A DNA stretch of 64,000 bases, from the NCBI GenBank assembly GCA_024235875.1, contig JACKLP010000013.1, positions 14,984 through 78,983 of the forward strand. Direction: 5' to 3'. This document shows, piece after piece, positions 19,171 through 27,466 of this stretch. The position numbers and the translations under genes were made by a program. Positions within the stretch are counted from its first letter, which is position 1. The number at the start of each line of letters is the position of its first letter. Origin of the DNA: Burkholderiaceae bacterium (GTDB taxonomy: Bacteria > Pseudomonadota > Gammaproteobacteria > Burkholderiales > Burkholderiaceae_E). Below the pieces are notes generated by a model. The model did not search any database, was not told the origin of the DNA, and saw only the letters and a list, made by a program, of their open reading frames with translations.

Positions 19171-19605
19171 GTGACAAGCCATCGATCCCCGGCCAGGAAC
19201 CGTCACCGTCTTCGCGTCGCGACCAGCGTGCTGGTCGGTCTTGCGTCGACGGCCTGGCTGATCGGCGCATCGCCAGCCGTTGCCGAGCCACTTCGAGCCT
19301 ACCGATGCGACCTTGCCGATGGCCGCGTGGTCTTTGGCGATAGCCCGTGCGCCGGCGCACGCAGCCGACGCTGGCAGCCGAGCCAGCCCCGCCCCGGGAT
19401 CGCCAAGGGAAGCCAGGGCAGTGGCGTGGTTCAGGGCTCCGCACCCGCGGTGGCGGCCGGGTCACCCGGCGATCGGGTCCGCTGGGGCGATCCCTACCTG
19501 GACTGCCGCAGCCAGGGCGGCCGCTTCGACCTGGTCTCGCGCGTCTGCCGGGTCTCCAGCCAACGCATCCAGGTCCTCAGCGCCCGTCACGACGCCAGGC
19601 ACTGA
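19171..19605 (+). CDS. Small exported protein with DUF4124-like N-terminus
   Basis: 144 residues from GTG 19171 with GAGAGGAAA upstream. The signal peptide includes VATSVLVGLASTAWLIGASP, with likely cleavage after AVA. The mature start LRAYRCDLADGRVVFGDSPC resembles DUF4124, a domain of periplasmic proteins containing Y-x-C, a Gly-rich turn and D-x-PC. Two further cysteines (YLDCRSQGG and SRVCRVSS) could form a second disulfide. Function unknown. The stop codon touches the stop of the opposing haemoglobin gene. An upstream in-frame extension to 18877 is rejected because it lacks protein-like composition. Confidence 0.7.
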   Translation: MTSHRSPARNRHRLRVATSVLVGLASTAWLIGASPAVAEPLRAYRCDLADGRVVFGDSPCAGARSRRWQPSQPRPGIAKGSQGSGVVQGSAPAVAAGSPGDRVRWGDPYLDCRSQGGRFDLVSRVCRVSSQRIQVLSARHDARH

Positions 19606-19992
19606 TCAACCCGGCTGGTTGCGCATCCAGTCGGCCGTGCCCTGGAACGACTCGAGCAAACGCTCGAACAGATCGCCGGGCACCTCGCATCGCCGCATCG
19701 CCGCGGCCATGCATTCGAGCCACTGGTCACGCTCGCTTACGCCGATCGGAAACGGCAGGTGCCTCGCCCGCAAGCGCGGATGGCCGAATCGCTCCACGTA
19801 GTGGTTGGGGCCCCCGGTCCAGCCGCTGAGAAACCATGCGAGCTTGTCTCTGGACCCGGAAAGATCGCTGGGATGCAGCGCGCGGATCGTGGCGAATCGG
19901 GGATCGGCGTCCATCAAGTCATAGAAGCGATCGACCAGCGTGCGAACGCCGACTTCGCCGCCAAGCCGTTCGAAGACCGTGGTTTCAGCCAT
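19606..19992 (-). CDS. Group II truncated haemoglobin
   Basis: 128-residue 2-over-2 globin. Characteristic pieces are LVDRFYDLMDADPRFATIRA, LSGWTGGPNHYVERFGHP (proximal His in FGHPRLR), ARHLPFPI and ERDQWLECM with the group II Trp. Members bind O2 or other small ligands and are proposed to act in O2/NO chemistry. The start overlaps the end of the permease gene by eight bases, so the two are probably co-transcribed. Its stop is directly adjacent to the stop of the convergent gene (TGATCA at 19603-19608). Confidence 0.9.
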   Translation of the reverse strand: MAETTVFERLGGEVGVRTLVDRFYDLMDADPRFATIRALHPSDLSGSRDKLAWFLSGWTGGPNHYVERFGHPRLRARHLPFPIGVSERDQWLECMAAAMRRCEVPGDLFERLLESFQGTADWMRNQPG

Positions 19993-22474
19993 CTCGTAGC
20001 GTAGACAGTGGTGGGGTATTGAAGACCGGCCTCAGGCCCAGCCAGCCGGTGAGAATCGCCAGCGCGGCGCCGGCCATCATGCCGACCGGAATCAAGGACC
20101 AGCGCACGGCCAGTTCGAACTGAAAGACGCGGTCCGCCAGCAAAGCGCCGGTGGCCAGTGCGCCACAGGCCGCCAGCGCACCGGCCATCGCACCGCTCAG
20201 GCCGATCTCCCACAGCTGGGTCGATGCCAACTGTCGGCGCGAGGCGCCCAATGCGCGCATCAGGCCGGCCTCCCGGGTGCGTTCGTCGCGCGAGCTGGCC
20301 AGCGCACCATACAGCACGACCATCCCAGCCGCCAGCGTGATCGCGAACAGGACCTGCACGGCGCGCACCACCTGATCGAGCATGGTCTGGACTTGGCGCA
20401 CGATGTTGGTGGTGTCGAAGACCGTCAGATTGGGCATGGCCGCCACCAGCTTGCGGTCGGTCGCATCAGCCCCATCGGCCGGCTGATGAAAAGCGGTGAT
20501 CCAGGTCTGCGGCATGTCGCGCAGCGCGGCCGGCGACAGAATCATGAAGAAGTTGACCTTCATCGAATCCCAGGCCAGCTTGCGTACTCCGGTGATCGTG
20601 ACCGCGACCCGCTCGCCTGCGATGTCGAACACGACCCGATCGCCCAAGGCCAGGCCCAGCCGACGCATCAGGCCCTCTTCGACTGACACCTCGGCCGCGT
20701 CCGGGCGCAACCAGCGCCCTTCGACGATCCGGTTGTGCGCTGGCATCTCGGCCATGTAGGACAGGTTGAATTCGCGCTCGAAGCGGGCACGCTCCCGAGG
20801 CTCGCCGGCACTGCGAGCTGTCGAAACGCCGTTGCGTTCGATCAAGCGGCCACGAACCATCGGGTACATCGGCGTCGGCACCCCAAGCGCTTCGCGAAGC
20901 ATCGATTCGACGCTCGCGCGCTGGTCGGGCTGAATGTTGATCACGAAGCGGTTCGGTGCGTCGGGCGGACTGGCTCGGCGCCAACCTTCGATCAGATCGG
21001 TCCGCGTCACCGCGAGCAGCATCATCGCCATCAGGCCGATCGACAATGCCACCGTCTGCGTGATCGTCGCTTCGCGTCGCCGAGCCCAGGAAGCGAGCGC
21101 CAGCCGCATCACCGCGCTTCTCATGAATGTCGCCAGGCTCCGGAGCCGCGAAACGAGCGACACGACCAGGCCCGTAGCCACGGCGAACACGAGTGCCCCG
21201 GCCCCGAATCCGCCCAGCGCATAGAACGCGAGTCGTTGGTCGCCCGCGAACCAGACCAGCAGCGCCGTGAACGCCACCAGCGCAAGCAGACCACCGATCC
21301 ACGCGCGGCGATCACCGCCGTCGAGTTCACGCCGCAGGACCCGCAGGGGCGGCACTCCGGCCAGCCGGACGAACGGCCATGCGCCGAAACCCATCAGCAA
21401 TACCAGCGCGGCGATCATGGCCTGCCACGCCGGGGCCCAGGTCGCAGGCGGCAGCTCGATCGCGACCAGGGGGCGTGCGATCGCCACGAGCAGGTGGTGT
21501 ACGCCCCAGCCGGACAATGCACCGATCACGCCACCGGACATCGCAACCAGCAGCAACTCGCCGAGCAGAATCCCGACCAGCGCCCGCTGCTCCACGCCGA
21601 TCGCCTTGATCACCGCACAGGCATCGAGGTGGCGATCGGCAAAGCGACGCGCGGCCAGTGCCACCGCGACCGCCGCGATCAACGCCGAGAGCAGCGCGAC
21701 GAGCGAGAGAAATTGCTGTGCGCGCTCGAGCGTGCGACGAAGCTCGGGGCGGCCGGTGTCCAATGCCTCGAGCCGTTGTCCACGATCGAGCCTGGGCGTC
21801 ACCCATCGGCGGAAATCGGCGACATCGGGTGCGCCGCCTGCGATGAGCAGCCGGTAGGTCACGCGCGAGCCCGGTTGAACGAGCCCGGAAGCGTCTAGGT
21901 CGGCCGCCGAGATCAGCAATCTGGGGGCCAGGTTGACGAAACCCGCACCACGATCCGGCTCGAGCGCGATCGCGCCCGTGACTCGCAACTTCAATCGGCC
22001 CACGCCCACCGTGTCGCCGACCCCGATGCCGAGGCTGACCAGCAACTGCGGGTCGGCCCAGGCCTCGCCGCTGGCCGGGGGCCGGCCGGCGGCGGCGTCG
22101 CCCGAAGCGCCCGTGCGCAGGCGAACGGCCCCGCGTAGCGGGTACTCGGCGCTGACCGCCTTGACCGATGCGAGCTGCGGCCGCCCTTGCGCACGGGTCA
22201 TGCTCGGAAAGACTGCAGTCGTCGCAACGCGCAAGCCGTCGAGACGCGCCTGCGCGCCCAGCCTTGCCGGCAGCGGCCGGTCGCCGACGATCACCAGATC
22301 GGCACCGAGCAGGTCGGCCGCTTCCCGCTCGAGCGCAAGTCGCATCCGATCGACGAAGAATCCCACCGACGCCACTGCGGCGACCGCGATCACGAGCGCG
22401 GCGATCAGCAGATTGAGTTCGCCCGCGCGCCAGTCACGCCAGGTGAATCGTGCGATGTGAGCCATTGAACGCAT
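19985..22474 (-). CDS. FtsX-like ABC transporter permease (YbbP type)
   Basis: 829 residues from ATG 22474 (ATG 22465 also possible). Layout is that of YbbP-like permeases: N-terminal helix (LNLLIAALVIAVAAVASVGF), a periplasmic MacB-like domain, an FtsX block (FLSLVALLSALIAAVAVALA, ALSGWGVHHLLVAIARPLVA), further helices, a second periplasmic domain and a C-terminal FtsX block (LFAITLAAGMVVLYGALASS and SSRDERTREAGLMRALGASR). The usual ATPase partner is not adjacent: the divergent neighbour is an isomerase and downstream is the haemoglobin. Substrate unknown; lipoprotein or lipid extraction is the family theme. Confidence 0.85.
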   Translation of the reverse strand: MRSMAHIARFTWRDWRAGELNLLIAALVIAVAAVASVGFFVDRMRLALEREAADLLGADLVIVGDRPLPARLGAQARLDGLRVATTAVFPSMTRAQGRPQLASVKAVSAEYPLRGAVRLRTGASGDAAAGRPPASGEAWADPQLLVSLGIGVGDTVGVGRLKLRVTGAIALEPDRGAGFVNLAPRLLISAADLDASGLVQPGSRVTYRLLIAGGAPDVADFRRWVTPRLDRGQRLEALDTGRPELRRTLERAQQFLSLVALLSALIAAVAVALAARRFADRHLDACAVIKAIGVEQRALVGILLGELLLVAMSGGVIGALSGWGVHHLLVAIARPLVAIELPPATWAPAWQAMIAALVLLMGFGAWPFVRLAGVPPLRVLRRELDGGDRRAWIGGLLALVAFTALLVWFAGDQRLAFYALGGFGAGALVFAVATGLVVSLVSRLRSLATFMRSAVMRLALASWARRREATITQTVALSIGLMAMMLLAVTRTDLIEGWRRASPPDAPNRFVINIQPDQRASVESMLREALGVPTPMYPMVRGRLIERNGVSTARSAGEPRERARFEREFNLSYMAEMPAHNRIVEGRWLRPDAAEVSVEEGLMRRLGLALGDRVVFDIAGERVAVTITGVRKLAWDSMKVNFFMILSPAALRDMPQTWITAFHQPADGADATDRKLVAAMPNLTVFDTTNIVRQVQTMLDQVVRAVQVLFAITLAAGMVVLYGALASSRDERTREAGLMRALGASRRQLASTQLWEIGLSGAMAGALAACGALATGALLADRVFQFELAVRWSLIPVGMMAGAALAILTGWLGLRPVFNTPPLSTLRDG

Positions 22475-22597
22475 GCGCCTAGCGTAACCGATGCGCGCGG
22501 GTTCCATGTTTCGCCGGGGGCTCGCGGCGCGCGCCGGGTACGGATTCGCGGTAGCCTTTCGCCCTGCCCAGCCCACCTGCCGCACCCGGACCCGCCG

Positions 22598-23317
22598 ATG
22601 CACACTCCAGCCGATTCAGGCCCAACGGATTCGACCGGGATCGAGTGGTTCTTCGATCCCATCTCTCCGTTCGCCTACCTGCAGAGCACCCGCCTGCGAT
22701 CGCTCGCGTCTCGTGCTCGACTGACCTGTACGCCGGTTCTCTTTGCCGGCCTGCTGGAGCATCATGGCAACAAGGGCCCCGCCGAGGTCGCGCCGAAGCG
22801 ACAATGGACTTTCGAGCATGTCGCCTGGTTGGCCTGGCGAGAAGCGATCCCGCTGAAACTGCCGGCGGCACACCCATTCGTCCCGCTACCGTTGCTGCGT
22901 GCGGCGATAGCGGGCGGCTGCACACTGGACGTCGTCGAGCGGATCTTTCGTTTCGTCTGGGTAGACGGGCACCTGCCGCAGGACGCCAATGCGTACGCCA
23001 GACTGCTGAACTCGTTGCAGATCGACGCCGCGGACGTCGAGCGCACCGAGGTCAAGGCCGCACTACGGCAGAATACCGAGCGCGCGATCGAGAGCGGGGT
23101 GTTCGGTGTTCCCACCCTGCGCATCGACGGGCACAACTTCTGGGGCCAGGACGCGACCGACATGGCGCTGGCGTGGTTGGAACGTTCGCCCTTCTTCGAA
23201 TCGGACCTGCTTCGTCAGGCCAGAGCATTGCCGCAGGGCGTGTCACGACGAATGCCCGGCCTGCCGAGACCAGCAGGTCTGGACGCACCCTATCCAGAGA
23301 TCCAGAACAAGGAATGA
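22598..23317 (+). CDS. DsbA-fold 2-hydroxychromene-2-carboxylate isomerase family protein
   Basis: 239 residues. The kappa-class GST-like start IEWFFDPISPFAYLQSTRL includes the Ser that contacts glutathione, and the C-terminal part has AIESGVFGVPTLRIDGHNFW followed by GQDATDMAL, standard for this family. Members isomerise hydroxychromene carboxylates in naphthalene breakdown, but many homologues sit outside such pathways. Here the partner is a carboxymuconolactone decarboxylase-like protein, coupled by an ATGA overlap at 23314, so a two-gene operon on an aromatic or thiol-linked substrate is plausible. Confidence 0.85.
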   Translation: MHTPADSGPTDSTGIEWFFDPISPFAYLQSTRLRSLASRARLTCTPVLFAGLLEHHGNKGPAEVAPKRQWTFEHVAWLAWREAIPLKLPAAHPFVPLPLLRAAIAGGCTLDVVERIFRFVWVDGHLPQDANAYARLLNSLQIDAADVERTEVKAALRQNTERAIESGVFGVPTLRIDGHNFWGQDATDMALAWLERSPFFESDLLRQARALPQGVSRRMPGLPRPAGLDAPYPEIQNKE

Positions 23318-23847
23318 CCGTGCCTCGAATCCCTTACGTTCCCGAGGACCTGGCCGAGCCGGCCGACGTGGTGGCCGCCGTTCGCGCACGCCGTGGCGGC
23401 GGCCTCATCGAACTCGACCGGATGCTGCTTCACAGCCCGCCTCTGGCCGAAGGCTGGAATCACTTCCTGAACAACGTCCGCACCCGACTGATCGTCCCGG
23501 CCCGGCTGCGAGAGCTCGCCATGTGCGTCGTGGCCGTGTTGAACCGTGCCGAGTACGAGTTCGTCCAGCATGCGCCGCTGCTGATCGAGACCGGCGCCAC
23601 CCAGGCGCAGGTCGACGCGCTGGCAGATCCCGCTGCTGCCGCGGCGGCGGCGCTGTTCACGCCCGTGGAGCAGGCGGTCATCCGGCTGACGATCGAGATG
23701 ACCCGCGACATCGACGTCCAGGACACCACGTTCGCGGCCTTGCGCGAACACCTCGACGAGCAGCAGAGCGTGGAAATCGTCGGCACGATCGCCGCCTACA
23801 ACATGGTGTCACGCTTTCTGGTGGCGCTTGGCGTTCATCCGAGCTGA
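23314..23847 (+). CDS. Carboxymuconolactone decarboxylase/AhpD-fold protein
   Basis: 177 residues of all-helical AhpD fold: LNNVRTRLIVPARLRELAMC, NRAEYEFVQHAPLLIETGAT, FTPVEQAVIRLTIEMTRDID and IVGTIAAYNMVSRFLVALGV. The AhpD peroxidase Cys pair (E-x-C-x-x-C) is absent; the corresponding position reads AEYEFVQHA, so this is a non-peroxidase member. Actual reaction unknown. ATG 23314 overlaps the isomerase stop. Convergent with the hydroxyacid dehydrogenase. Confidence 0.85.
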   Translation: MTVPRIPYVPEDLAEPADVVAAVRARRGGGLIELDRMLLHSPPLAEGWNHFLNNVRTRLIVPARLRELAMCVVAVLNRAEYEFVQHAPLLIETGATQAQVDALADPAAAAAAALFTPVEQAVIRLTIEMTRDIDVQDTTFAALREHLDEQQSVEIVGTIAAYNMVSRFLVALGVHPS

Positions 23848-23913
23848 GTGCCCCGGTGATGAGGCGAAGCCGCACTGCCACCGCTCGCAGGCGGTGGCCG
23901 ATGTCGGCAGGCG

Positions 23914-24924
23914 TCAGGTGACGGCATTGATGACGCGGGTCGGATGCCCGTCGAGCCAGGCGGCGCTCACCTCGGCCAAGCCGGCGCTGAAGGCATCGAG
24001 GACCGCGCCGTTCACATAGCCCAGATGCGGGCTTAGGGTGACCTGCGGCATACCGAGCAGGTCTAGCTCGGGACCGGCGGGCTCGATCTCGAAGACATCC
24101 AGCCCGGCATGACCGGGGCGGCCGGCCAGCAGCGCCGCCTTGAGGGCCGCCTGGGGCATCAAGCCGGCACGCGAGGTGTTGACGATCATCGCATCGGCGC
24201 GCATCGATGCCAACTCCGCCGCACCGACGATGCCCCGGGTACGCGCCGAGAGCACGAGGCTGATCGACACCACGCGCGACGACGAGAACAACTCGGCCTT
24301 CGACACCAGCCGGGCACCGCCTGCTCGAGCCCGCTCCTCGGTGAGGTTCGGGCTCCAGGCGACGACCTCCATCCCGAACGCGGAACCGACCCGGCCGACT
24401 CGCTGGCCGATATCGCCCAGCCCGAGCAAGCCGAGCCGCTCGCCCTCGAGTACCGCCGGCACGGGAAAGCGCTGGCCGGAGGCATCTTCGCGCCAATGAC
24501 CGGCGCGCAAGCCGGCATCGGCCCGGACCAGCGATCGCATGCCAGCCAGGATCAGCGCCCAGGCGGTCTCGGCCGTGGACGCCTTGCTGGGCCCGCCCGG
24601 CGTATTGGCGACCGGGATCCCCCGGCGCGCGGCCGCCTCGTGGTCGCAGGACGGGTTGCGTGCACCGGTGAACGCAAGGAAGCGCAATCGGGGCAGCCGT
24701 TCGATCAGACTCGCCGGGAATGCAAGGCGTTCCCGCACCAGGCAGACGGCGTCGAAGGGTTCGAGCATCCGAGCCGCTTCGTCTTCGCTCCCGAAGGGGT
24801 GATCGAAGACCACGACCTCGGCACGCTCGGCGATCGACGCCCACGCCGGGTTGCGGGTCATGCGGCGTTCGTAGTCGTCGCAGATCGCGATCCGCGCCCG
24901 CCCGCTACCCGTCTGTGATGCCAT
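23914..24924 (-). CDS. D-2-hydroxyacid dehydrogenase family protein
   Basis: 336 residues, NAD(P)-dependent dehydrogenase of the D-isomer-specific group (glycerate, lactate, phosphoglycerate type). The Rossmann signature is LGLLGLGDIGQRVGRVGSAF. Catalytic residues are visible: Arg in VNTSRAGLM, Glu in DVFEIEPA and His in VTLSPHLGYV. NTPGGPSKASTAETAWALIL marks the hinge helix. Substrate cannot be told. It is the second gene after the methyltransferase, 18 bases downstream, on the same strand. Confidence 0.88.
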   Translation of the reverse strand: MASQTGSGRARIAICDDYERRMTRNPAWASIAERAEVVVFDHPFGSEDEAARMLEPFDAVCLVRERLAFPASLIERLPRLRFLAFTGARNPSCDHEAAARRGIPVANTPGGPSKASTAETAWALILAGMRSLVRADAGLRAGHWREDASGQRFPVPAVLEGERLGLLGLGDIGQRVGRVGSAFGMEVVAWSPNLTEERARAGGARLVSKAELFSSSRVVSISLVLSARTRGIVGAAELASMRADAMIVNTSRAGLMPQAALKAALLAGRPGHAGLDVFEIEPAGPELDLLGMPQVTLSPHLGYVNGAVLDAFSAGLAEVSAAWLDGHPTRVINAVT

Positions 24925-24942
24925 TTCGCCTCCGATTGCCCT

Positions 24943-25722
24943 TCAGGCAACGATCGATCGCGACGCCAGGAAGTCCGTCGGCACGTCTTCGTTCTTGCGC
25001 GCGACCAGCGCGTAATAGAACAACGGCGCCCCTTCCATCGAGAGCCGATGCCGATAGCGCTCCAGATGATGCACGCTGAGGAAGCGTCCGGCGATCATCT
25101 CGCGCACGAATCGCGAGAATCCGGAATCGTCGCTGGCGTCCAGGAAGGTATCCCGGATGTTGAATGCGATCCACCCACCTTCCCGAACGAACTGCATGGC
25201 CTGCAGGAAGGCGGCCGGTGGAATGTCGCCAAAGCCGAGCGCCGCGACCACCGTCAGGCAGTCGATTCCCCAGGCGCCGATATCCTCGACCAGTCCGGCA
25301 TCGAGCGCGGTGAAGTCGGCAACATAGTATTCGTCGTAGACATCGGGCCGGTCGCGCAGTGCGGCATCGCAGGCCGCCTGGATGATGTCGGCCCCGACCA
25401 GGCGCGATACGCCCTGTGCGCGCAGCACCTCGCCCATCATGCCGTTGCCGGCGCCCAGGTCCAGCACCCGCAACTCGCGCGTGCTTTGACCGTTCGCGCG
25501 CAGCGTCTGGGCCAGGATCTCGCCGACCTTCTGTGGTGAAGAGCACTGCAGGCGCTCGTAGAACAACTGCTCGTAGAGGCCCGGACGTCCGTAGATCTCC
25601 GCGTAGTCGTGGAATCGCAAGTCGATGCGCCGATCGCTCTCGATCAGCTTGAATGAGACCTCGTCCTGGCCCAGGTCGAAGCTGCCTTGCTTGGGAAACT
25701 GAATTCGATATCGCTTCTTCAT
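24943..25722 (-). CDS. Class I SAM-dependent methyltransferase
   Basis: 259 residues. The SAM-binding motif I is LRVLDLGAGNGMMGEVL, followed by the acidic position GADII and the motif IV region IDCLTVVAALGFGDIPPAAF. WIAFNIRDTFLDASDDSGFS and the C-terminal LSMEGAPLFYYALVARKN complete a standard Rossmann methyltransferase. The substrate is not apparent; the N-terminal 70 residues (QFPKQGSFDLGQDEVSF) may form a recognition lid. Divergent from the alcohol dehydrogenase gene. Confidence 0.85.
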   Translation of the reverse strand: MKKRYRIQFPKQGSFDLGQDEVSFKLIESDRRIDLRFHDYAEIYGRPGLYEQLFYERLQCSSPQKVGEILAQTLRANGQSTRELRVLDLGAGNGMMGEVLRAQGVSRLVGADIIQAACDAALRDRPDVYDEYYVADFTALDAGLVEDIGAWGIDCLTVVAALGFGDIPPAAFLQAMQFVREGGWIAFNIRDTFLDASDDSGFSRFVREMIAGRFLSVHHLERYRHRLSMEGAPLFYYALVARKNEDVPTDFLASRSIVA

Positions 25723-25914
25723 CCGCGATCGGACCTCCTTTGCGGCCGCCGCCGCATGTGGATTTCGTCCGGTGTCCCAGCTCGGGAACGCCGGACCCGA
25801 CTCGTCGTCACACCGGGATCGGACTCGGGTACAGGTAATGGAACCCGGCTAACGACGCGTTCTCTTATAACATCGACGAATTGGCATCCATCATCGCAAC
25901 GGGAGCAGCGACTC

Positions 25915-27021
25915 ATGAGCATCAAGTCGAAGGCCGTCGTCTGCCGGGAATTGAACGCCCCGGTGGTCGTCGAGGAAATCACTGTCGAAGGCCCGAAGGC
26001 CGGAGAGGTTCTCATCCAGGTCAAGGCCTGCGGCGTGTGCCACTCGGACCTGTCCGCGACCAATGGAACCATCCCGTTCCCGTTGCCGCTGATCCTGGGC
26101 CATGAAGGGGCCGGCGTCGTCGTCGAGGTGGGCGAAGGGGTCACCGACCTCGCGCCCGGCGACCATGTGCTGAGCTCTTTCGTGGCCATGTGCGGCAAGT
26201 GCCGCTACTGCACCGCCGGCCGGCCGGCGCTATGCCTGATGGGTGCCAGCACCATGACGACCCTGCCCGACGGCACGCTCCGTACCCGGGACGCCAGCGG
26301 TACGCCGCTGAACATCTTCTCCAGTTGTGGGGTGATGTCCGAGTACCAGACCCTTCACCAGGACAACCTGGTCAAGATCGACAAGGACGTTCCTCTCGAT
26401 CGTGCCGCGCTGGTCGGTTGCGGCGTCATGACCGGCTTCGGCGCCGCCGCCAATACCGCCAAGGTCGAGCCGGGCTCGGTCGCCGTGGTGTTCGGTGCCG
26501 GCGGCGTGGGCCTGAGCGCGATCCAGGGCTGCTCGGTCTGTGGTGCCGGCATGATCGTCGCCGTCGACACCTCGGACACCAAGCTGGAGTTCGCCAAACG
26601 CCTTGGCGCGACGCACACCGTCAACGTGACCAAGGAGGACAACGTCGTCAAGTCATTGCGCAAGATGACCGGTGGCGGCGCCGACTATGCGTTCGAGTGC
26701 GTCGGTAGCGGCGATATCGCCGCCCAGGCCTATGGCAGCCTGGGTCGAGGCGGCACCGCGGTGATCGTCGGGGTGGCTCCCCCCAAGGACAGCACGTCGT
26801 TCCGGACCGCGTCGATGACCTTCGAGGAAAAGACCCTGACTGGCAGCTATTTCGGATCGGCCCGCCCCCGCCAGGACTTCCCGCGCCTGCTGTCGCTCTA
26901 TCGCACCGGACGTCTCAAGCTCGACGAACTGGTCACGCGCACCTATTCGGTCGACGAGGCTCCCCAGGCTTTCGTCGATCTGGCCGAAGGCCGCAATGCG
27001 CGCGGCGTGATCGTGTTCTGA
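25915..27021 (+). CDS. Zinc-dependent alcohol dehydrogenase (class III/MDR type)
   Basis: 368 residues. Catalytic zinc ligands lie in KACGVCHSDLSATNG and LILGHEGAGVV; the structural zinc cysteines in FVAMCGKCRYCTAGRPALC. The NAD site is VVFGAGGVGLSAIQG. It resembles class III-like and Zn-dependent alcohol dehydrogenases oxidising primary alcohols or aldehyde adducts with NAD; no S-formylglutathione hydrolase is nearby. ATG 25915 has GGGAGC nine bases upstream. TATAAC at 25866-25871 in the divergent gap could be a -10 box. An earlier in-frame start at 25687 would overlap the divergent gene and is rejected. Confidence 0.9.
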   Translation: MSIKSKAVVCRELNAPVVVEEITVEGPKAGEVLIQVKACGVCHSDLSATNGTIPFPLPLILGHEGAGVVVEVGEGVTDLAPGDHVLSSFVAMCGKCRYCTAGRPALCLMGASTMTTLPDGTLRTRDASGTPLNIFSSCGVMSEYQTLHQDNLVKIDKDVPLDRAALVGCGVMTGFGAAANTAKVEPGSVAVVFGAGGVGLSAIQGCSVCGAGMIVAVDTSDTKLEFAKRLGATHTVNVTKEDNVVKSLRKMTGGGADYAFECVGSGDIAAQAYGSLGRGGTAVIVGVAPPKDSTSFRTASMTFEEKTLTGSYFGSARPRQDFPRLLSLYRTGRLKLDELVTRTYSVDEAPQAFVDLAEGRNARGVIVF

Positions 27022-27085
27022 TCGCCGGGTACCGGTTCCGCCGGACCTGATGGACCGAGCCGGTCGGTCGCCCGGGTCGTCCAGA

Positions 27086-27123
27086 CAAAAGAAAAGCCCC
27101 ACGGCCTCCCGGCCGGGGGGCTT
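27086..27123 (-). terminator. Strong intrinsic terminator after the 45-residue exported peptide gene
   Basis: Stem AAGCCCC / GGGGCTT (27094-27100 with 27117-27123) enclosing a second stem CGGCC / GGCCG. On the minus strand it ends in TTTTCTTTTGTCT, so it stops leftward transcription. It lies 20 bases after the small gene and may also limit read-through of the facing alcohol dehydrogenase. Confidence 0.85.
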
Positions 27124-27142
27124 CCCCGTGCTCGACGAAGTC

Positions 27143-27280
27143 TCAGGTACTGGACTTCGATTTAAGCTGCTGCGATACCGAATCTCCGGTACCCGAATGC
27201 TTCTGCGCACTCCCCGGGCAGGCGACCGCGGCCGACGTGCCAAGAGCCAGTGCGGCGAGCACTATTGCAATCTTCTTCAC
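27143..27280 (-). CDS. Small exported peptide, 45 residues, GTG start
   Basis: Read directly from the minus strand: (V/M)KKIAIVLAALALGTSAAVA then CPGSAQKHSGTGDSVSQQLK and a short Lys/Ser tail. It is a textbook signal peptide (two Lys, hydrophobic core, A-V-A before C), leaving about 24 residues with one Cys, or an atypical lipoprotein cleavage at AVA-C. GTG 27280 is set by a 14-base ribosome binding site directly upstream. A strong terminator follows 20 bases after the stop, so gene, RBS and terminator form a complete unit. Family not recognised. Confidence 0.8.
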   Translation of the reverse strand: MKKIAIVLAALALGTSAAVACPGSAQKHSGTGDSVSQQLKSKSST

Positions 27281-27294
27281 GGATCACCTCCTTT
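27281..27294 (-). promoter_or_regulatory. Ribosome binding site fully complementary to the conserved 16S rRNA tail
   Basis: Minus-strand AAAGGAGGTGATCC sits immediately before GTG 27280 and is the exact complement of the conserved 16S 3' end GGATCACCTCCTTT. GGAGG-to-start spacing is six bases. It decides the start of the small exported peptide and predicts very strong translation initiation. Confidence 0.85.
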
Positions 27295-27466
27295 GACGAG
27301 TTGGGCAGCGCCTTTAGCGTAGCACCAGTTCGAGCAGGCAAACAGGGGGTGACGCGTTTCAATTACACCGGCGATCCCGCGCAAAGCCCCGGATATATCT
27401 CGATTTCCGACGAATAACGCGTCGATCGGGGCCGAGACCCCGGCCGAACGTCGGTGACAACCGGGG

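Noticed and set aside
27162..27362. 66-codon minus-strand frame over the small exported peptide gene
   Set aside because: Different frame from the one with perfect RBS, signal peptide and terminator; its start has no ribosome binding site.
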